In this document: positions 36,448 to 45,636 of the stretch, piece after piece
Position numbering within the stretch: the stretch's first letter is position 1
Layout of the letters: each line of letters starts with the position of its first letter
Assembly: GCA_001296005.1 (NCBI GenBank)
Contig: LJHR01000035.1
Span: 221,214 to 285,213 of the forward strand
Source: an alpha proteobacterium AAP38
Lineage (GTDB): Bacteria; Pseudomonadota; Alphaproteobacteria; Azospirillales; Azospirillaceae
Direction: 5' to 3'
Length of the DNA: 64,000 nt
Notes under the pieces: model-generated
The model's database searches: none
What the model saw: the letters and a program-made list of their open reading frames with translations, nothing else
Told to the model about the DNA's origin: nothing
Made by a program: the position numbers and the translations under genes

Positions 36448-36575
36448 GGCGTGTCTTCTCGATACTGTCGGCGCTGGTAAAGCCGGCGACTATAGGGCCG
36501 AGACGGGTGCTGTGGAAGTGCCGGGCTGCCATGGCTGCCCCTCCCGTGCGGGTGGGGTGGTGGTGGCGATGTGGC

Positions 36576-36645
36576 TCCCTCACCCTCCCAAACGCTGGCG
36601 CGTTCGGGCCCCTCCCTCTCCCATGTTTGTGGGCGAGGGGCGAAA
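36576..36645. repeat. REP-like intergenic repeat, copy 1
   Basis: About 70 bp starting TCCCTCACCCTCCC, then AAACGCTGGCGCGTTCGGG, CCCCTCCCTCTCCC and a short TTTGTGGGCGAGGGG end. Close copies recur at 37981, 47713, 47757 and (inverted) 47831. All lie in intergenic DNA. Confidence 0.75.
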
Positions 36646-36677
36646 TGGCATCGAGAGCGGTCTTCGCTGCTAACCCC

Positions 36678-37892
36678 TCAATACCCATCCTCCTTCTTCG
36701 ACCAGCGGGGCTGTGAAACATTGTGCACCGGCCTTTCTTCACGGTTACACAGGTCCATGGGCAGCTTGTCGCCCCAGGCCAGCCAGCGGGCCCGCATGGT
36801 CCAGCGGGCCGCCGACAGGCCGGGCGCGCCATCAACCCCGTCGGCCAGCGGCAGGCTGTTATGGAGAATCCAGAACAGCAGCCGCACCGCCGGACGCGCG
36901 CGCAGGCGGTAGGAGCCGCGCTTCAGACGCAGTGATGGGCCGTCATGGAGCGGGGCCGGCGGGGCCGATGCCTTCACCTTGCCGCGCGGACGGTTGCGCC
37001 AGCGCAGTTCCTTTGGAAAGTCCGGCAGTGGATCGCCCGAATGTCCCATAGGATCGGCGTTGAGGGGCGGCAGTGCCGGCACCGGGTCAGGGGCAAGGCC
37101 AGCATCCAGGCTGGCTTCGGGCGTCAGGTCAGGAACCGGGTCCGGGATGGTGCCCGCCAGATCAGGATTGAAGGGTTCGGGGCCAGGATCGGGAAGCAGC
37201 GGCGGGGCGGAAGCGGTGATGGCACCAGCGGGCAGGATGGGACCCCGGCGGCGGGGCGTGGACGGGGGCGGGGCCGGTGGCGAGGGTTCGGGAACGGGCA
37301 AGGGTACCTTTGTGCCCGGCGGTGCCGACAGATCGGCCCTGATCGCCGCTTCCGGGTCCAGCGCCGTCATCCAGCCATCGGGGATGCGGGCATAGCCGGG
37401 CTTGGGCGGCTTCTCCGCCTGTTGCAGCAATTCCGCCCCCAAGCCCAGCCGGTCGGCGGCCCAGAGCGTGGCGCGCATGTTGCCGTCGGCAATGGCGCGG
37501 TAGAGCGTATCGACGACCAGTTCGCGCATGGCCACGAAGCGGCTATCCGCCTCCCGCCGCATCAGGGCGCGTTCTTCGGCCACGCGGCGGCGCAGATTGT
37601 GAGATTGGGACAGCGCCCGCCAGATGGTGGTGCGCGACAGCTTGTAATGTTCGGCAATCTTAATGATGGGCACGCCGGCGGCCAGATGGAAGGCGATCTT
37701 GGCCCAGGTCACCTCATCGGCCTTTCGGGATTTATATCCTTCCAGCAGATGTCCGCAGGAGGCGAAGCTGACATCGTCCGTAAAGGGGCGGACATGCCGG
37801 TCGGACGAGCCACGCCACCAGGCTTCCGCCTGTTCCTGCGCCGTCAGGGTGGGATGATCAGTGTCATAGGGGTTATGGCTGAGCGAGGGCAT
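36678..37892 (-). CDS. Proline-rich HTH protein of unknown function
   Basis: A 404-residue protein. Residues about 60-110 hold a helix-turn-helix (WAKIAFHLAAGVPIIKIAEHYKLSRTTIWRALSQS), followed by a helical region to about 175. Residues about 190-300 are strongly proline-rich and low in complexity. The C-terminal part is basic (GKVKASAPP...LRLKRGSYRLRARP) and ends with a Trp-rich segment. I do not recognise a family. The HTH resembles those of phage terminase small subunits and resolvase-like regulators, so a regulator or a DNA-packaging relic are both possible. A GGAATATATTCC palindrome lies 50 bp before the start. Confidence 0.55.
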   Translation of the reverse strand: MPSLSHNPYDTDHPTLTAQEQAEAWWRGSSDRHVRPFTDDVSFASCGHLLEGYKSRKADEVTWAKIAFHLAAGVPIIKIAEHYKLSRTTIWRALSQSHNLRRRVAEERALMRREADSRFVAMRELVVDTLYRAIADGNMRATLWAADRLGLGAELLQQAEKPPKPGYARIPDGWMTALDPEAAIRADLSAPPGTKVPLPVPEPSPPAPPPSTPRRRGPILPAGAITASAPPLLPDPGPEPFNPDLAGTIPDPVPDLTPEASLDAGLAPDPVPALPPLNADPMGHSGDPLPDFPKELRWRNRPRGKVKASAPPAPLHDGPSLRLKRGSYRLRARPAVRLLFWILHNSLPLADGVDGAPGLSAARWTMRARWLAWGDKLPMDLCNREERPVHNVSQPRWSKKEDGY

Positions 37893-37941
37893 GGGCGGCT
37901 CCGACTTGAAGGGGTGGGGACCATAATCCTAGCTGTTTATG

Positions 37942-37953
37942 GGAATATATTCC
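37942..37953. promoter_or_regulatory. Palindrome GGAATATATTCC before the HTH gene
   Basis: A perfect 12-bp palindrome in an AT-rich patch, 50 bp upstream of the HTH gene and within reach of its promoter. It is a candidate operator for self-regulation. Confidence 0.4.
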
Positions 37954-37980
37954 ATAGTTGGAGTGGGTGTGGGTGCGTGG

Positions 37981-38049
37981 TTCCCTCACCCTCCCACGCC
38001 TACCGGCGCGGGCCCCTCCCTCTCCCGCAAGGCGGGCGAGGGGCGAAAC
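37981..38049. repeat. REP-like intergenic repeat, copy 2
   Basis: Starts TTCCCTCACCCTCCC and continues CCCCTCCCTCTCCCGC and GGCGGGCGAGGGGCG. Its middle differs from copy 1, with CTACCGGCGCGGG in place of the AAACGC segment. Confidence 0.72.
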
Positions 38050-38084
38050 TTCACCCCTTGCCCCTTCCCCCCACCCCGCCTATT

Positions 38085-38116
38085 TTGACACCGGTTTCCA
38101 ACTTGTCATACAAGTT
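38085..38116 (+). promoter_or_regulatory. Promoter with GntR-like palindrome
   Basis: A -35 hexamer TTGACA (38085-38090) is followed, 16 bp later, by a CATACA -10 candidate (38107-38112). The perfect 17-bp palindrome AACTTGT-CAT-ACAAGTT (38100-38116) covers the -10. The core CTTGTNNNACAAG fits GntR-family operators. Binding there would block the promoter of the acetylesterase gene. Confidence 0.6.
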
Positions 38117-38131
38117 CAAGGGAGGATGAAG

Positions 38132-38926
38132 ATGCGGTACTGGATGATCCCGGCCCTGGCGGCGCTGCTGCTGTCGGCCCCGGTGGCGATGGCGGAACGC
38201 ATTTTCATTGCCGGTGACAGCACCGCCGCCAACTATGGCCCCGACCGCTATCCGCAGATGGGCTGGGGCATGGTGCTGGCCTGTAATCTGGACGGGTCGG
38301 TGGCGGTGGAGAACCGGGCCATGGGCGGGCGCAGCACCAAGAGCTTCATCGCCGAGGGGCGGTTCGACGCCATCGCCAGGGATATTGCCGCCGGCGATAC
38401 GCTGCTGATCCAGTTCGGGCATAATGATGCCAATCAGGCGAAGGAGGAGCGGTATACGCCCCTGCCCGATTTCCGCGTCAATCTGCTGCGGTTCATCTCC
38501 ATGGCGCGGGAAAAGGGCGCGCAGGCGGTCCTGCTGACGCCTGTCGCGCGGCGCAGTTTCAAGGAAGATGGCAGCATCAATGACAGTTTCGGCACCTATG
38601 CCGAGGTGACGCGGGCCGTGGCGCGGGAGACGGCGACGCCGTTGATCGACCTGGGCTATGACAGCCGCGTCTATGTCCATGGGCTGGGCGCCGAACCGGC
38701 AAAAGCCTATTTCCTGCATTACAGCAAGGAACAGGCCCAGGCCGCCGGCTATACCCGCTGGCCCGACGGCATTGCCGATGACACGCATTTCAGCGAGATC
38801 GGGGCGCGGGCCATGGCGTCGCTGGTGGCGGGGCGGTTGAAGGAACTGAACCTGCCAGTTTCCACACATGTGACGCCGCGCCCGGCGGCCAACCCACCCG
38901 CCCTGGGCGGCCCCACCTGTCCGTGA
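38132..38926 (+). CDS. Exported SGNH hydrolase, rhamnogalacturonan acetylesterase-like
   Basis: A 264-residue protein with signal peptide MRYWMIPALAALLLSAPVAMA. All SGNH blocks are present: block I IFIAGDSTAANYG with Ser30, block II glycine in MGGRST, block III IQFGHNDAN, and block V DDTHFSE with Asp216 and His219. This set matches rhamnogalacturonan acetylesterases, which deacetylate pectin. The start is the ATG at 38132, 6 bp after GGAGG. The promoter carries a GntR-type palindrome, the class that commonly governs sugar-acid genes. No other pectin genes are in the window. Confidence 0.83.
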   Translation: MRYWMIPALAALLLSAPVAMAERIFIAGDSTAANYGPDRYPQMGWGMVLACNLDGSVAVENRAMGGRSTKSFIAEGRFDAIARDIAAGDTLLIQFGHNDANQAKEERYTPLPDFRVNLLRFISMAREKGAQAVLLTPVARRSFKEDGSINDSFGTYAEVTRAVARETATPLIDLGYDSRVYVHGLGAEPAKAYFLHYSKEQAQAAGYTRWPDGIADDTHFSEIGARAMASLVAGRLKELNLPVSTHVTPRPAANPPALGGPTCP

Positions 38927-38975
38927 TCCTCTGATTACCTTCGTTGTTGCCCCCCGTCTGTGTTTCCCCTACATT

Positions 38976-38989
38976 CAAACAAACGTTTG
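38976..38989 (+). promoter_or_regulatory. PsrA-like inverted repeat before the SDR operon
   Basis: CAAAC-AAAC-GTTTG lies about 48 bp before the first SDR start. It matches the CAAAC-N4-GTTTG type of site used by TetR-family acyl-CoA regulators such as PsrA of Pseudomonas. The binding protein here is not known. Confidence 0.5.
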
Positions 38990-39036
38990 AGAAGCGGCCG
39001 GCACGATCCGGCGCGTGCATCCGGGAGGGAATGATC

Positions 39037-39798
39037 ATGGTGGGACGCCTGCAGGACAAGATCGTCCTGATCACGGGGGGCGCTTCGGGCATCGGGCTGG
39101 CTACGGCGCGGGCGGCCCTGCGCGAAGGGGCCAAGGTGGTGATCACCGACCGCAATGTGCAGGGCGGCGAGGCCGCGGTGGCCGACCTGGGCGACGGGGT
39201 GGAATTCCTGGCCCAGGACGTGACCAAGGAAGATCGCTGGGTCGAGGTGATCGGCCATGTGGTCCAGAAATATGGCCGGCTGGACGGTCTGGTGAACAAT
39301 GCCGGCTGCGGGTCGCTGCATAATATCGAGGATGAGACGCTGGACGGCTGGCGCTTTGTCCATGCGGTGAATGTGGAGAGCACCTTCCTGGGCTGCAAAT
39401 ACGCCATCAAGGCCATGAAGCAGACGGGCGGCGGCTCCATCGTCAATGTCTCCTCCGTCGCGGGCCTGCTGGGTGCGGCGGATCTGGCGGCCTATTGCTC
39501 CGCCAAGGGGGCCGTGCGGTTGCTGACCAAATCGACGGCGAAATGGTGCGCGCAGCAGAATTACAATATCCGCTGCAATTCCATCCACCCGTCGTTCCTG
39601 TACACGCCGATGGTACAGCAGATGATCGACGCAGCCCCCGATTCTGAAAAGATGCGTCGCCGGTTGGAGCGCACGGCGCCGCTGGGCCGCATGGGCAAAC
39701 CGGAGGATGCGGCCAATGTCGTGCTGTTCCTGCTGTCGGACGAAAGCCCGTTCATCACCGGGGCCGAATATGCCATCGATGGCGGAACGACGGCTTAA
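39037..39798 (+). CDS. Short-chain dehydrogenase/reductase (SDR 1)
   Basis: A classical SDR of 253 residues. The cofactor motif is TGGASGIG at about residues 14-21, NNAG in VNNAGCGSL, catalytic Ser in VSSVAGLLG, and Y-C-S-A-K with the Tyr and Lys. Asp after VVIT (VITDRN) suggests NAD(H). I choose the ATG at 39037 because the GGGAGG site is 8 bp upstream; ATG at 39031 is too close. The substrate is unknown. It is probably the first gene of a three-gene set with a second SDR and a phosphotransferase. Confidence 0.88.
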   Translation: MVGRLQDKIVLITGGASGIGLATARAALREGAKVVITDRNVQGGEAAVADLGDGVEFLAQDVTKEDRWVEVIGHVVQKYGRLDGLVNNAGCGSLHNIEDETLDGWRFVHAVNVESTFLGCKYAIKAMKQTGGGSIVNVSSVAGLLGAADLAAYCSAKGAVRLLTKSTAKWCAQQNYNIRCNSIHPSFLYTPMVQQMIDAAPDSEKMRRRLERTAPLGRMGKPEDAANVVLFLLSDESPFITGAEYAIDGGTTA

Positions 39799-39887
39799 CA
39801 GTTCGCGTTCCCTTACGCGCCGGCTTCCAGCGGTCGGGAAAGACCGCTGGTATCAGGTCCTTCAGAACCCCATAAGGAAGAATGTAA

Positions 39888-40673
39888 ATGACCGTTCATC
39901 CCCTGTTCGACCTGTCCGGCAAGGTCGCCCTGATCACCGGGTCCTCTCGCGGGATCGGCAAGTCCATCGCCCAGGAATATGCCCGCGCCGGGGCCAAGGT
40001 CGTCATCTCGTCGCGCAAGATTGATGCCTGCAATCTGGTGCGGGACGAGATCATTGCAGGCGGTGGCGAGGCGATTTCGGTCGCCTGCAATATCGGCCGC
40101 AAGGAGGATTTGCAGGCCCTGGTCGATGCCACGCTGGCGCAGTGGGGCCGCATCGACATCCTGGTCGCCAATGCCGCCATCAACCCCGTCTATGGCCCGC
40201 TGGCCAGCGTCAGCGATGATGCCTGGGACAAGATCATGGGGTCGAACCTGCGCAGCACCTGGCAGCTGTGCAATATGGTGATCCCCGGCATGGCGGAGCG
40301 CAAGGACGGGTCGGTGATCATCCTGTCCTCCATCGCCGGCCTGCGCGGCAATCCCGTGATCGGTGCCTATGGCGTGTCCAAGGCGGCAGAGGCGGCGCTT
40401 GTCCGCAATCTGGCCGTCGAACATGGCCGCGCCAATATCCGCGTCAACGGCATCGCACCCGGCATCGTGGAGACGGATTTCGCCAAGGCCCTGACCGACA
40501 ATCCCGATATCGCGAAGGCCGTGATGCGCCGCGCGCCCCTGGGCCGGTTCGGCAAGCCCGAAGAGATTGCGGGCGTGGCCCTGATGCTGGCCGCACCCGC
40601 CGGTGCCTTCGTCACGGGTCAGTTGCTGGTGGCCGATGGTGGTGCGACCATCGCCGATCCCACGATCCTGTAA
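39888..40673 (+). CDS. Short-chain dehydrogenase/reductase (SDR 2)
   Basis: An SDR of 261 residues with ITGSSRGIG, VANAAINPVYGP in place of the usual NNAG, catalytic Ser in ILSSIAGLRG and Tyr/Lys in YGVSKAAEAAL. SSRK after VVIS suggests NADP(H). The C-terminal TDFAKAL and GRFGKPEEIAGVALML segments are common to this group. It follows SDR 1 by 89 bp; the phosphotransferase starts 13 bp after its stop. The linkage is typical of acyl-CoA or alcohol catabolism clusters in alphaproteobacteria. Confidence 0.88.
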   Translation: MTVHPLFDLSGKVALITGSSRGIGKSIAQEYARAGAKVVISSRKIDACNLVRDEIIAGGGEAISVACNIGRKEDLQALVDATLAQWGRIDILVANAAINPVYGPLASVSDDAWDKIMGSNLRSTWQLCNMVIPGMAERKDGSVIILSSIAGLRGNPVIGAYGVSKAAEAALVRNLAVEHGRANIRVNGIAPGIVETDFAKALTDNPDIAKAVMRRAPLGRFGKPEEIAGVALMLAAPAGAFVTGQLLVADGGATIADPTIL

Positions 40674-40686
40674 GCGGGGACCGGAG

Positions 40687-41760
40687 ATGAGCGAGGGCAA
40701 GGGGGCGGCTGTCCTGATCGATGTGCTGCCGCAGCACCGGTTTGATGAGGCGGCGCTGGACACCTTTCTGACGGGCCATCTGGACGGGTACCAGGGGCCG
40801 GCGACGGTGCAGCAGTTTCAGGGCGGGCAGTCCAACCCCACCTTCCTGATCAGCGATGCGGCGGGCGCGCGGTACGTGCTGCGCAAGAAGCCGCCGGGCA
40901 AGCTGCTGCCCAGCGCACACATGGTGGAGCGGGAATTCCGCGCCATGCGGGCGCTGTCCGGCAGTGCCGCGCCTGTGCCCAATGCCCGCCTCCTGTGCGA
41001 GGATGCGGACATCATCGGCACGCCCTTTTATGTGATGGACCATATTGACGGGCGGGTCCTGTCGGATGTGGCGCTGGACGGGTTCAGCAATGCCGATCGG
41101 GCCGCCATCTATGACGGCATGAATGCCACGCTGGCGGCCTTGCACAGCGTCGACTGGCGGGCGGCGGGCCTGTCGGATTTCGGCAAGCCGGAACAGTACA
41201 TTCAGCGGCAGGTCGAACGCTGGTCAAAGCAGTTCGTGGCGACCAAGGGCGACAGCGACATTCCCGCCATGGAACGGCTGATGGAATGGCTGCCGCGTGC
41301 CGTGCCGGCGGGGGAAGAGGTCACCATCGTCCATGGTGATTTCCGCCTGGGCAATCTGATCCTGCACAAGGCGGAACCGCGCGTCGTCGCCATCCTGGAT
41401 TGGGAACTGGCGACACTGGGCCACCCCCTGCCCGATCTGGCCTATAATTGCATGGCCTACCATCTGCCGGCGGGCATCAGGCAGTTTCCGGGGCTGAAGG
41501 GCATCGATCTGGCCGGGACGGGCATCCCGTCAGAGGCGGAGTATGTCGCTGCATACTGTCAGCGCACAGGCCGGGACGGCATTCCGGACTGGCCCTATTA
41601 TCTGGCCTTCGCCTTCTTCCGCATCGCCGCTATCTGCCAGGGCGTCTATGCCCGCGCGCTCGCCGGCAATGCCGCCGACCGCAAGGCCTTGGCCTATGGC
41701 GAGGTGGCGCGGGCGGCGGCGGAGACGGGCTGGCGGTTCGTGTCGGACAAGGTTTCGTAA
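40687..41760 (+). CDS. APH-family phosphotransferase (ACAD10-like)
   Basis: A 357-residue aminoglycoside-phosphotransferase-fold kinase. It has an N-terminal nucleotide loop (QQFQGGQSNPTFLISDAAGARYVLRKKPPG), VMDHIDGRVL, the catalytic HGDFRLGNLILH (Brenner motif) and the metal-binding ILDWELATLGHPLPDLAY. This subgroup is usually beside acyl-CoA dehydrogenases and is thought to phosphorylate hydroxyacyl-type substrates rather than antibiotics. The start is the ATG at 40687, behind GGGGACCGGAG. It ends 6 bp before a strong hairpin that closes the operon. Confidence 0.85.
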   Translation: MSEGKGAAVLIDVLPQHRFDEAALDTFLTGHLDGYQGPATVQQFQGGQSNPTFLISDAAGARYVLRKKPPGKLLPSAHMVEREFRAMRALSGSAAPVPNARLLCEDADIIGTPFYVMDHIDGRVLSDVALDGFSNADRAAIYDGMNATLAALHSVDWRAAGLSDFGKPEQYIQRQVERWSKQFVATKGDSDIPAMERLMEWLPRAVPAGEEVTIVHGDFRLGNLILHKAEPRVVAILDWELATLGHPLPDLAYNCMAYHLPAGIRQFPGLKGIDLAGTGIPSEAEYVAAYCQRTGRDGIPDWPYYLAFAFFRIAAICQGVYARALAGNAADRKALAYGEVARAAAETGWRFVSDKVS

Positions 41761-41766
41761 CAACGA

Positions 41767-41803
41767 TTGGCAATGCGGATCGGTACAGATTCCGCATTGC
41801 CAA
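41767..41803 (+). terminator. Hairpin closing the SDR/phosphotransferase operon
   Basis: Perfect 13-bp arms (TTGGCAATGCGGA / TCCGCATTGCCAA) around an 11-nt loop, starting 7 bp past the stop codon. There is no clear T-run. It lies 33 bp before the start of blaI, so it may also overlap that promoter. Confidence 0.6.
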
Positions 41804-41817
41804 CGACACTCCGTAAT

Positions 41818-41832
41818 GCTACAGACTGTAGC
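41818..41832 (+). promoter_or_regulatory. BlaI-type operator at the start of blaI
   Basis: GCTACA-GAC-TGTAGC, a perfect inverted repeat containing the TACA-N3-TGTA core used by BlaI/MecI/CopY repressors. It ends 3 bp before the proposed blaI ATG, the expected place for self-repression. Confidence 0.72.
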
Positions 41833-41835
41833 ACT

Positions 41836-42234
41836 ATGAACGATAGCACTACACAAGATCACAATCCGTCGGACCTGGGCGATCTTGAAAGAGAGATCAT
41901 GGACCTTGTCTGGCGGCGGGGGCCCGTCAACGCCGATGCGGTGCGAGAGATGCTCAGCCGCCCGTTGAAGGAGTCCACGGTCCGCACCGTCCTGAAGCGT
42001 CTGGAGGAGAAAGGATATCTCACCCATGACGTGGAGGGCCGGACCTTCATCTATCGCGCCGCGGAGGGACGCGACCGCGTTGCCGCACGCGCCGTGAAAC
42101 GCATCGTCGACTGGTTCTGCGGCGGATCGGCGGAAGATGTCGTGGTCGGCATGGTCGAAACCGACATGCTGTCGCCCGAACAGCTTCAGGCCCTGGCCGA
42201 GAAGATCGAAAAAGCGCGAAAGAAGGGGGCGTGA
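41836..42234 (+). CDS. BlaI/MecI/CopY-family transcriptional repressor
   Basis: A 132-residue winged-helix repressor. The DNA-binding domain LGDLEREIMDLVWRRGPVNADAVREML... TVRTVLKRLEEKGYLTHDVEGRTFIYRA is the family core, with a dimerisation region after it. In characterised pairs the BlaR1-type protease triggers cleavage of this repressor; the usual cut site (Asn-Phe) is not obvious here. The start at 41836 places a BlaI operator immediately upstream. It overlaps blaR1-like by one base (TGATG), so the two form one operon. Confidence 0.9.
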   Translation: MNDSTTQDHNPSDLGDLEREIMDLVWRRGPVNADAVREMLSRPLKESTVRTVLKRLEEKGYLTHDVEGRTFIYRAAEGRDRVAARAVKRIVDWFCGGSAEDVVVGMVETDMLSPEQLQALAEKIEKARKKGA

Positions 42235-43844
42235 TGCTGCCGCTGCTGCTGGAGGCCGCCTTACGGTCGGCTGTGCTGATGGGGTTGGCCTGGGGCGTCC
42301 TTCGGCTGCTGCGGGTCACCAACCCGTTCACGCAGATGGCCGTCTGGGTCGGGGTCCTGGGCTTTTCGCTGGTCATGCCGGTCCTGATGCGGCTGGCCCC
42401 GGCGGATACGCTGGTAGTGCCCATGGATGGTATCCGGCTGTGGCTGCGGCCCGCCGTTGCGCTGATGGAGACAGCGCCGGCGGCGGCAGCGGAAGCCGGA
42501 ACCATTGAGATCGAAAGGCTTGCCTGGATGGACTGGCGGGCGGTGGGATTTACGCTCTACCTGGCGGTGACGGGTGCCATGCTGCTGCGTCTGGCGGCAG
42601 GGACCCTGGTCAGCCTGCGGCTGCGCAACAGCGCGATGGTGCTGTCCGCCGCCTGGACGGGAGGGCGCGATGTGCGGATTTCCGACAAGATCACGGTGCC
42701 GCTGACCATCGCAGGGACCATCCTGCTGCCGCCCGATCACGGTCGCTGGACGGATGCCAAACGCCGGGCCGTCCTGGCGCACGAAACCTCGCATGTTGAA
42801 CGGGGTGATTACTACACGCTGCTTCTCGCCACTGCGCACCGGGCCGTCTTCTGGTTCAGCCCGGCTGCCTGGTGGCTCAATAATCATCTCGCTGAGCTTG
42901 CCGAGGCCAACAGCGATACCGACGCTCTGATACAGATGGAGGATCGCTTGAATTACGCAGAAATCCTGGTGGAGATGGCCGCCAAGGCAAGCCGCCTGCC
43001 CGCCGGTCTGGCCATGGCCCGGCCCGCCACCGTTGCCGCCCGCGTCGACCGTATCCTGCAAGGCGGCACCCTGCCGCTGCGCATGAATGCCCGGCGCTGG
43101 GCCCTGATCCTGGCGCTGCTGGCCCCCGCCGCCGTCGCCACCGCCGGCACAACGGGCATGGACAAGGTCGATCCCATGGTGGCCGAGCGGATGGCCGAGC
43201 AGCAGAAGCCGCGTAAGGCCATCACCATGGACCCGGCGGCGTACGACAAGTTCGTGGGCTATTACGAAATGCCCTTCGCCAAGGCCCGGCCCGTGAAGGT
43301 CTATCGCGATGGCGACCGCTTCATGGCCAATGTCATCGGCCAGAACCCGATGGAGTTCCTGCCCGAAAGCCCGACCAAGTTCTTCTCCAAGGATATGCCC
43401 ATGCAGGGCAGTTTCCAGGTCGATGCAGCGGGCAAGGTGACGGGTGTGGTGCTGCACCAGAACGGCCATGAACTGCCGGCCCCGCGCATCGACGATGCCA
43501 CCGGCAAATCCCTGGAAACGGCGCTGGTCGACCGGGTCAAAGGGAACAAGCCCCTGCCCGGCAGCGAGGCCGCCCTGCGCGCCCATATCGCCCAGATCAA
43601 GGCGGGCAAGATCGACCGTGACAGCATCCTTGCCGACCGGGCCGATGGCGTGATCGCCGTCCTGCCCAAGATCCAGAAGGAGATGCTGCCGCTGGGTGAA
43701 CTAAAGAACCTGGAGTTCCGGCGCGTGGATGCGGGCGGCATGGACGTCTATCGCGCCACCTATGAAAAGGGTGTCCGCGACTGGTGGGTCCTGGTCACGC
43801 CTGACGGAAAGCTTGACAGCATGTGGTTCGGCCCAGCCGCTTGA
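42234..43844 (+). CDS. BlaR1-like M56 membrane metallopeptidase without penicillin-binding domain
   Basis: A 536-residue protein. Residues 1-310 hold about four membrane helices (5-25, 35-53, 103-124, 287-305) and the zinc site HETSH (His183, Glu184, His187) with AELAEANSD as the likely third-ligand region. In BlaR1/MecR1 the C terminus is a penicillin-sensing transpeptidase-like domain. Here the about 220 C-terminal residues look like a DUF3471-type small beta domain (FVGYYEMPFAKARPVKVYRDGDRFMANVIGQNPMEF) plus a helical end. The signal sensed is therefore unlikely to be a beta-lactam. A terminator follows. Confidence 0.83.
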   Translation: MLPLLLEAALRSAVLMGLAWGVLRLLRVTNPFTQMAVWVGVLGFSLVMPVLMRLAPADTLVVPMDGIRLWLRPAVALMETAPAAAAEAGTIEIERLAWMDWRAVGFTLYLAVTGAMLLRLAAGTLVSLRLRNSAMVLSAAWTGGRDVRISDKITVPLTIAGTILLPPDHGRWTDAKRRAVLAHETSHVERGDYYTLLLATAHRAVFWFSPAAWWLNNHLAELAEANSDTDALIQMEDRLNYAEILVEMAAKASRLPAGLAMARPATVAARVDRILQGGTLPLRMNARRWALILALLAPAAVATAGTTGMDKVDPMVAERMAEQQKPRKAITMDPAAYDKFVGYYEMPFAKARPVKVYRDGDRFMANVIGQNPMEFLPESPTKFFSKDMPMQGSFQVDAAGKVTGVVLHQNGHELPAPRIDDATGKSLETALVDRVKGNKPLPGSEAALRAHIAQIKAGKIDRDSILADRADGVIAVLPKIQKEMLPLGELKNLEFRRVDAGGMDVYRATYEKGVRDWWVLVTPDGKLDSMWFGPAA

Positions 43845-43880
43845 CCCTCGATCCCCATCGACGTGAAACGGCTGTTCCTT

Positions 43881-43910
43881 GGGCGCCCCTGAGAACGGGG
43901 CGCCCCTTTT
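43881..43910 (+). terminator. Intrinsic terminator after the blaI/blaR1-like operon
   Basis: GGGCGCCCC, loop TGAGAAC, GGGGCGCCC, then CTTTT. It lies 37 bp past the stop of the BlaR1-like gene. Confidence 0.85.
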
Positions 43911-43983
43911 CCGTTGCGGTTCAATGGCCTTGCCCTTTGGGGCGTGATCCTGGCACCCTGGCGGCAAAGCCCAGGGGGAAACA

Positions 43984-45065
<1,082 letters not shown>

Positions 45066-45069
<4 letters not shown>

Positions 45070-45575
45070 ACGGCCCCAGCCCCGACCTCTGGTCCTTCTG
45101 CCTCTCTCTCTACGCCGCACCCGGTGTCGCAAAGGCCTGCCTCACCGCGCAGGACGGCCACGGGGCCGATGTCAATCTGCTGCTCTGGGCCGTGTGGCTG
45201 GCCGTGCAGGGGCATGATCTGACGGCGGCGGAGGTGGCAGACGCCGAGGCCGCCACGAGGCCCTGGCGGGAAGAGGTTGTCTGGCCATTGCGGGCCGTGC
45301 GGCGGCGGTTGAAAACCGGTCCCCTGCCCGCCCCCGATGCGAACACGGAGTCGCTGCGCACACAGGTGAAGGCGGCGGAACTGGCGGCAGAGAAGGTGCA
45401 GCAATCGCTGCTGCAAACCCTGCCCGCGCACCGCCGCACGGGCGGACCTGTTGCCGATCTGCTGCGCGCCAACCTGTCGCTGTTGCCCGGCGGCGACGTT
45501 CTGGCCGCTGTAACAGTTCCGTTACATGCCGACCTTCGCGATGGGTCGGGCGCGGTGTTAGGGTCGCCCGCATAA
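45066..45575 (+). CDS. TIGR02444 family protein
   Basis: A 169-residue, mostly helical protein. The N terminus (DLWSFCLSLYAAPGVAKACLTAQDGHGADVNLLLWAVWLA) matches the TIGR02444 family, whose function is not known. A long middle helix (LRTQVKAAELAAEKVQQSLL) follows. The GTG start overlaps the pfkA stop (GTGA), so it is translated with pfkA. Confidence 0.82.
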
Positions 45576-45636
45576 ACAGACCGCCCGAGAAAGGCGGCAG
45601 ATCAACACATATCGTCGATCAGACGGGGGACCCCAC

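Noticed and set aside
36678..37892. Prophage terminase small subunit marking a prophage
   Set aside because: No other phage genes are near and the proline-rich region is not typical, so no prophage is called.
40687..41760. Aminoglycoside resistance gene
   Set aside because: The fold is shared, but the sequence type and the SDR neighbours fit the ACAD10-like metabolic kinases.
42234..43844. Beta-lactam resistance sensor BlaR1
   Set aside because: The penicillin-binding domain is absent and no beta-lactamase gene is adjacent, although the protease part is BlaR1-like.
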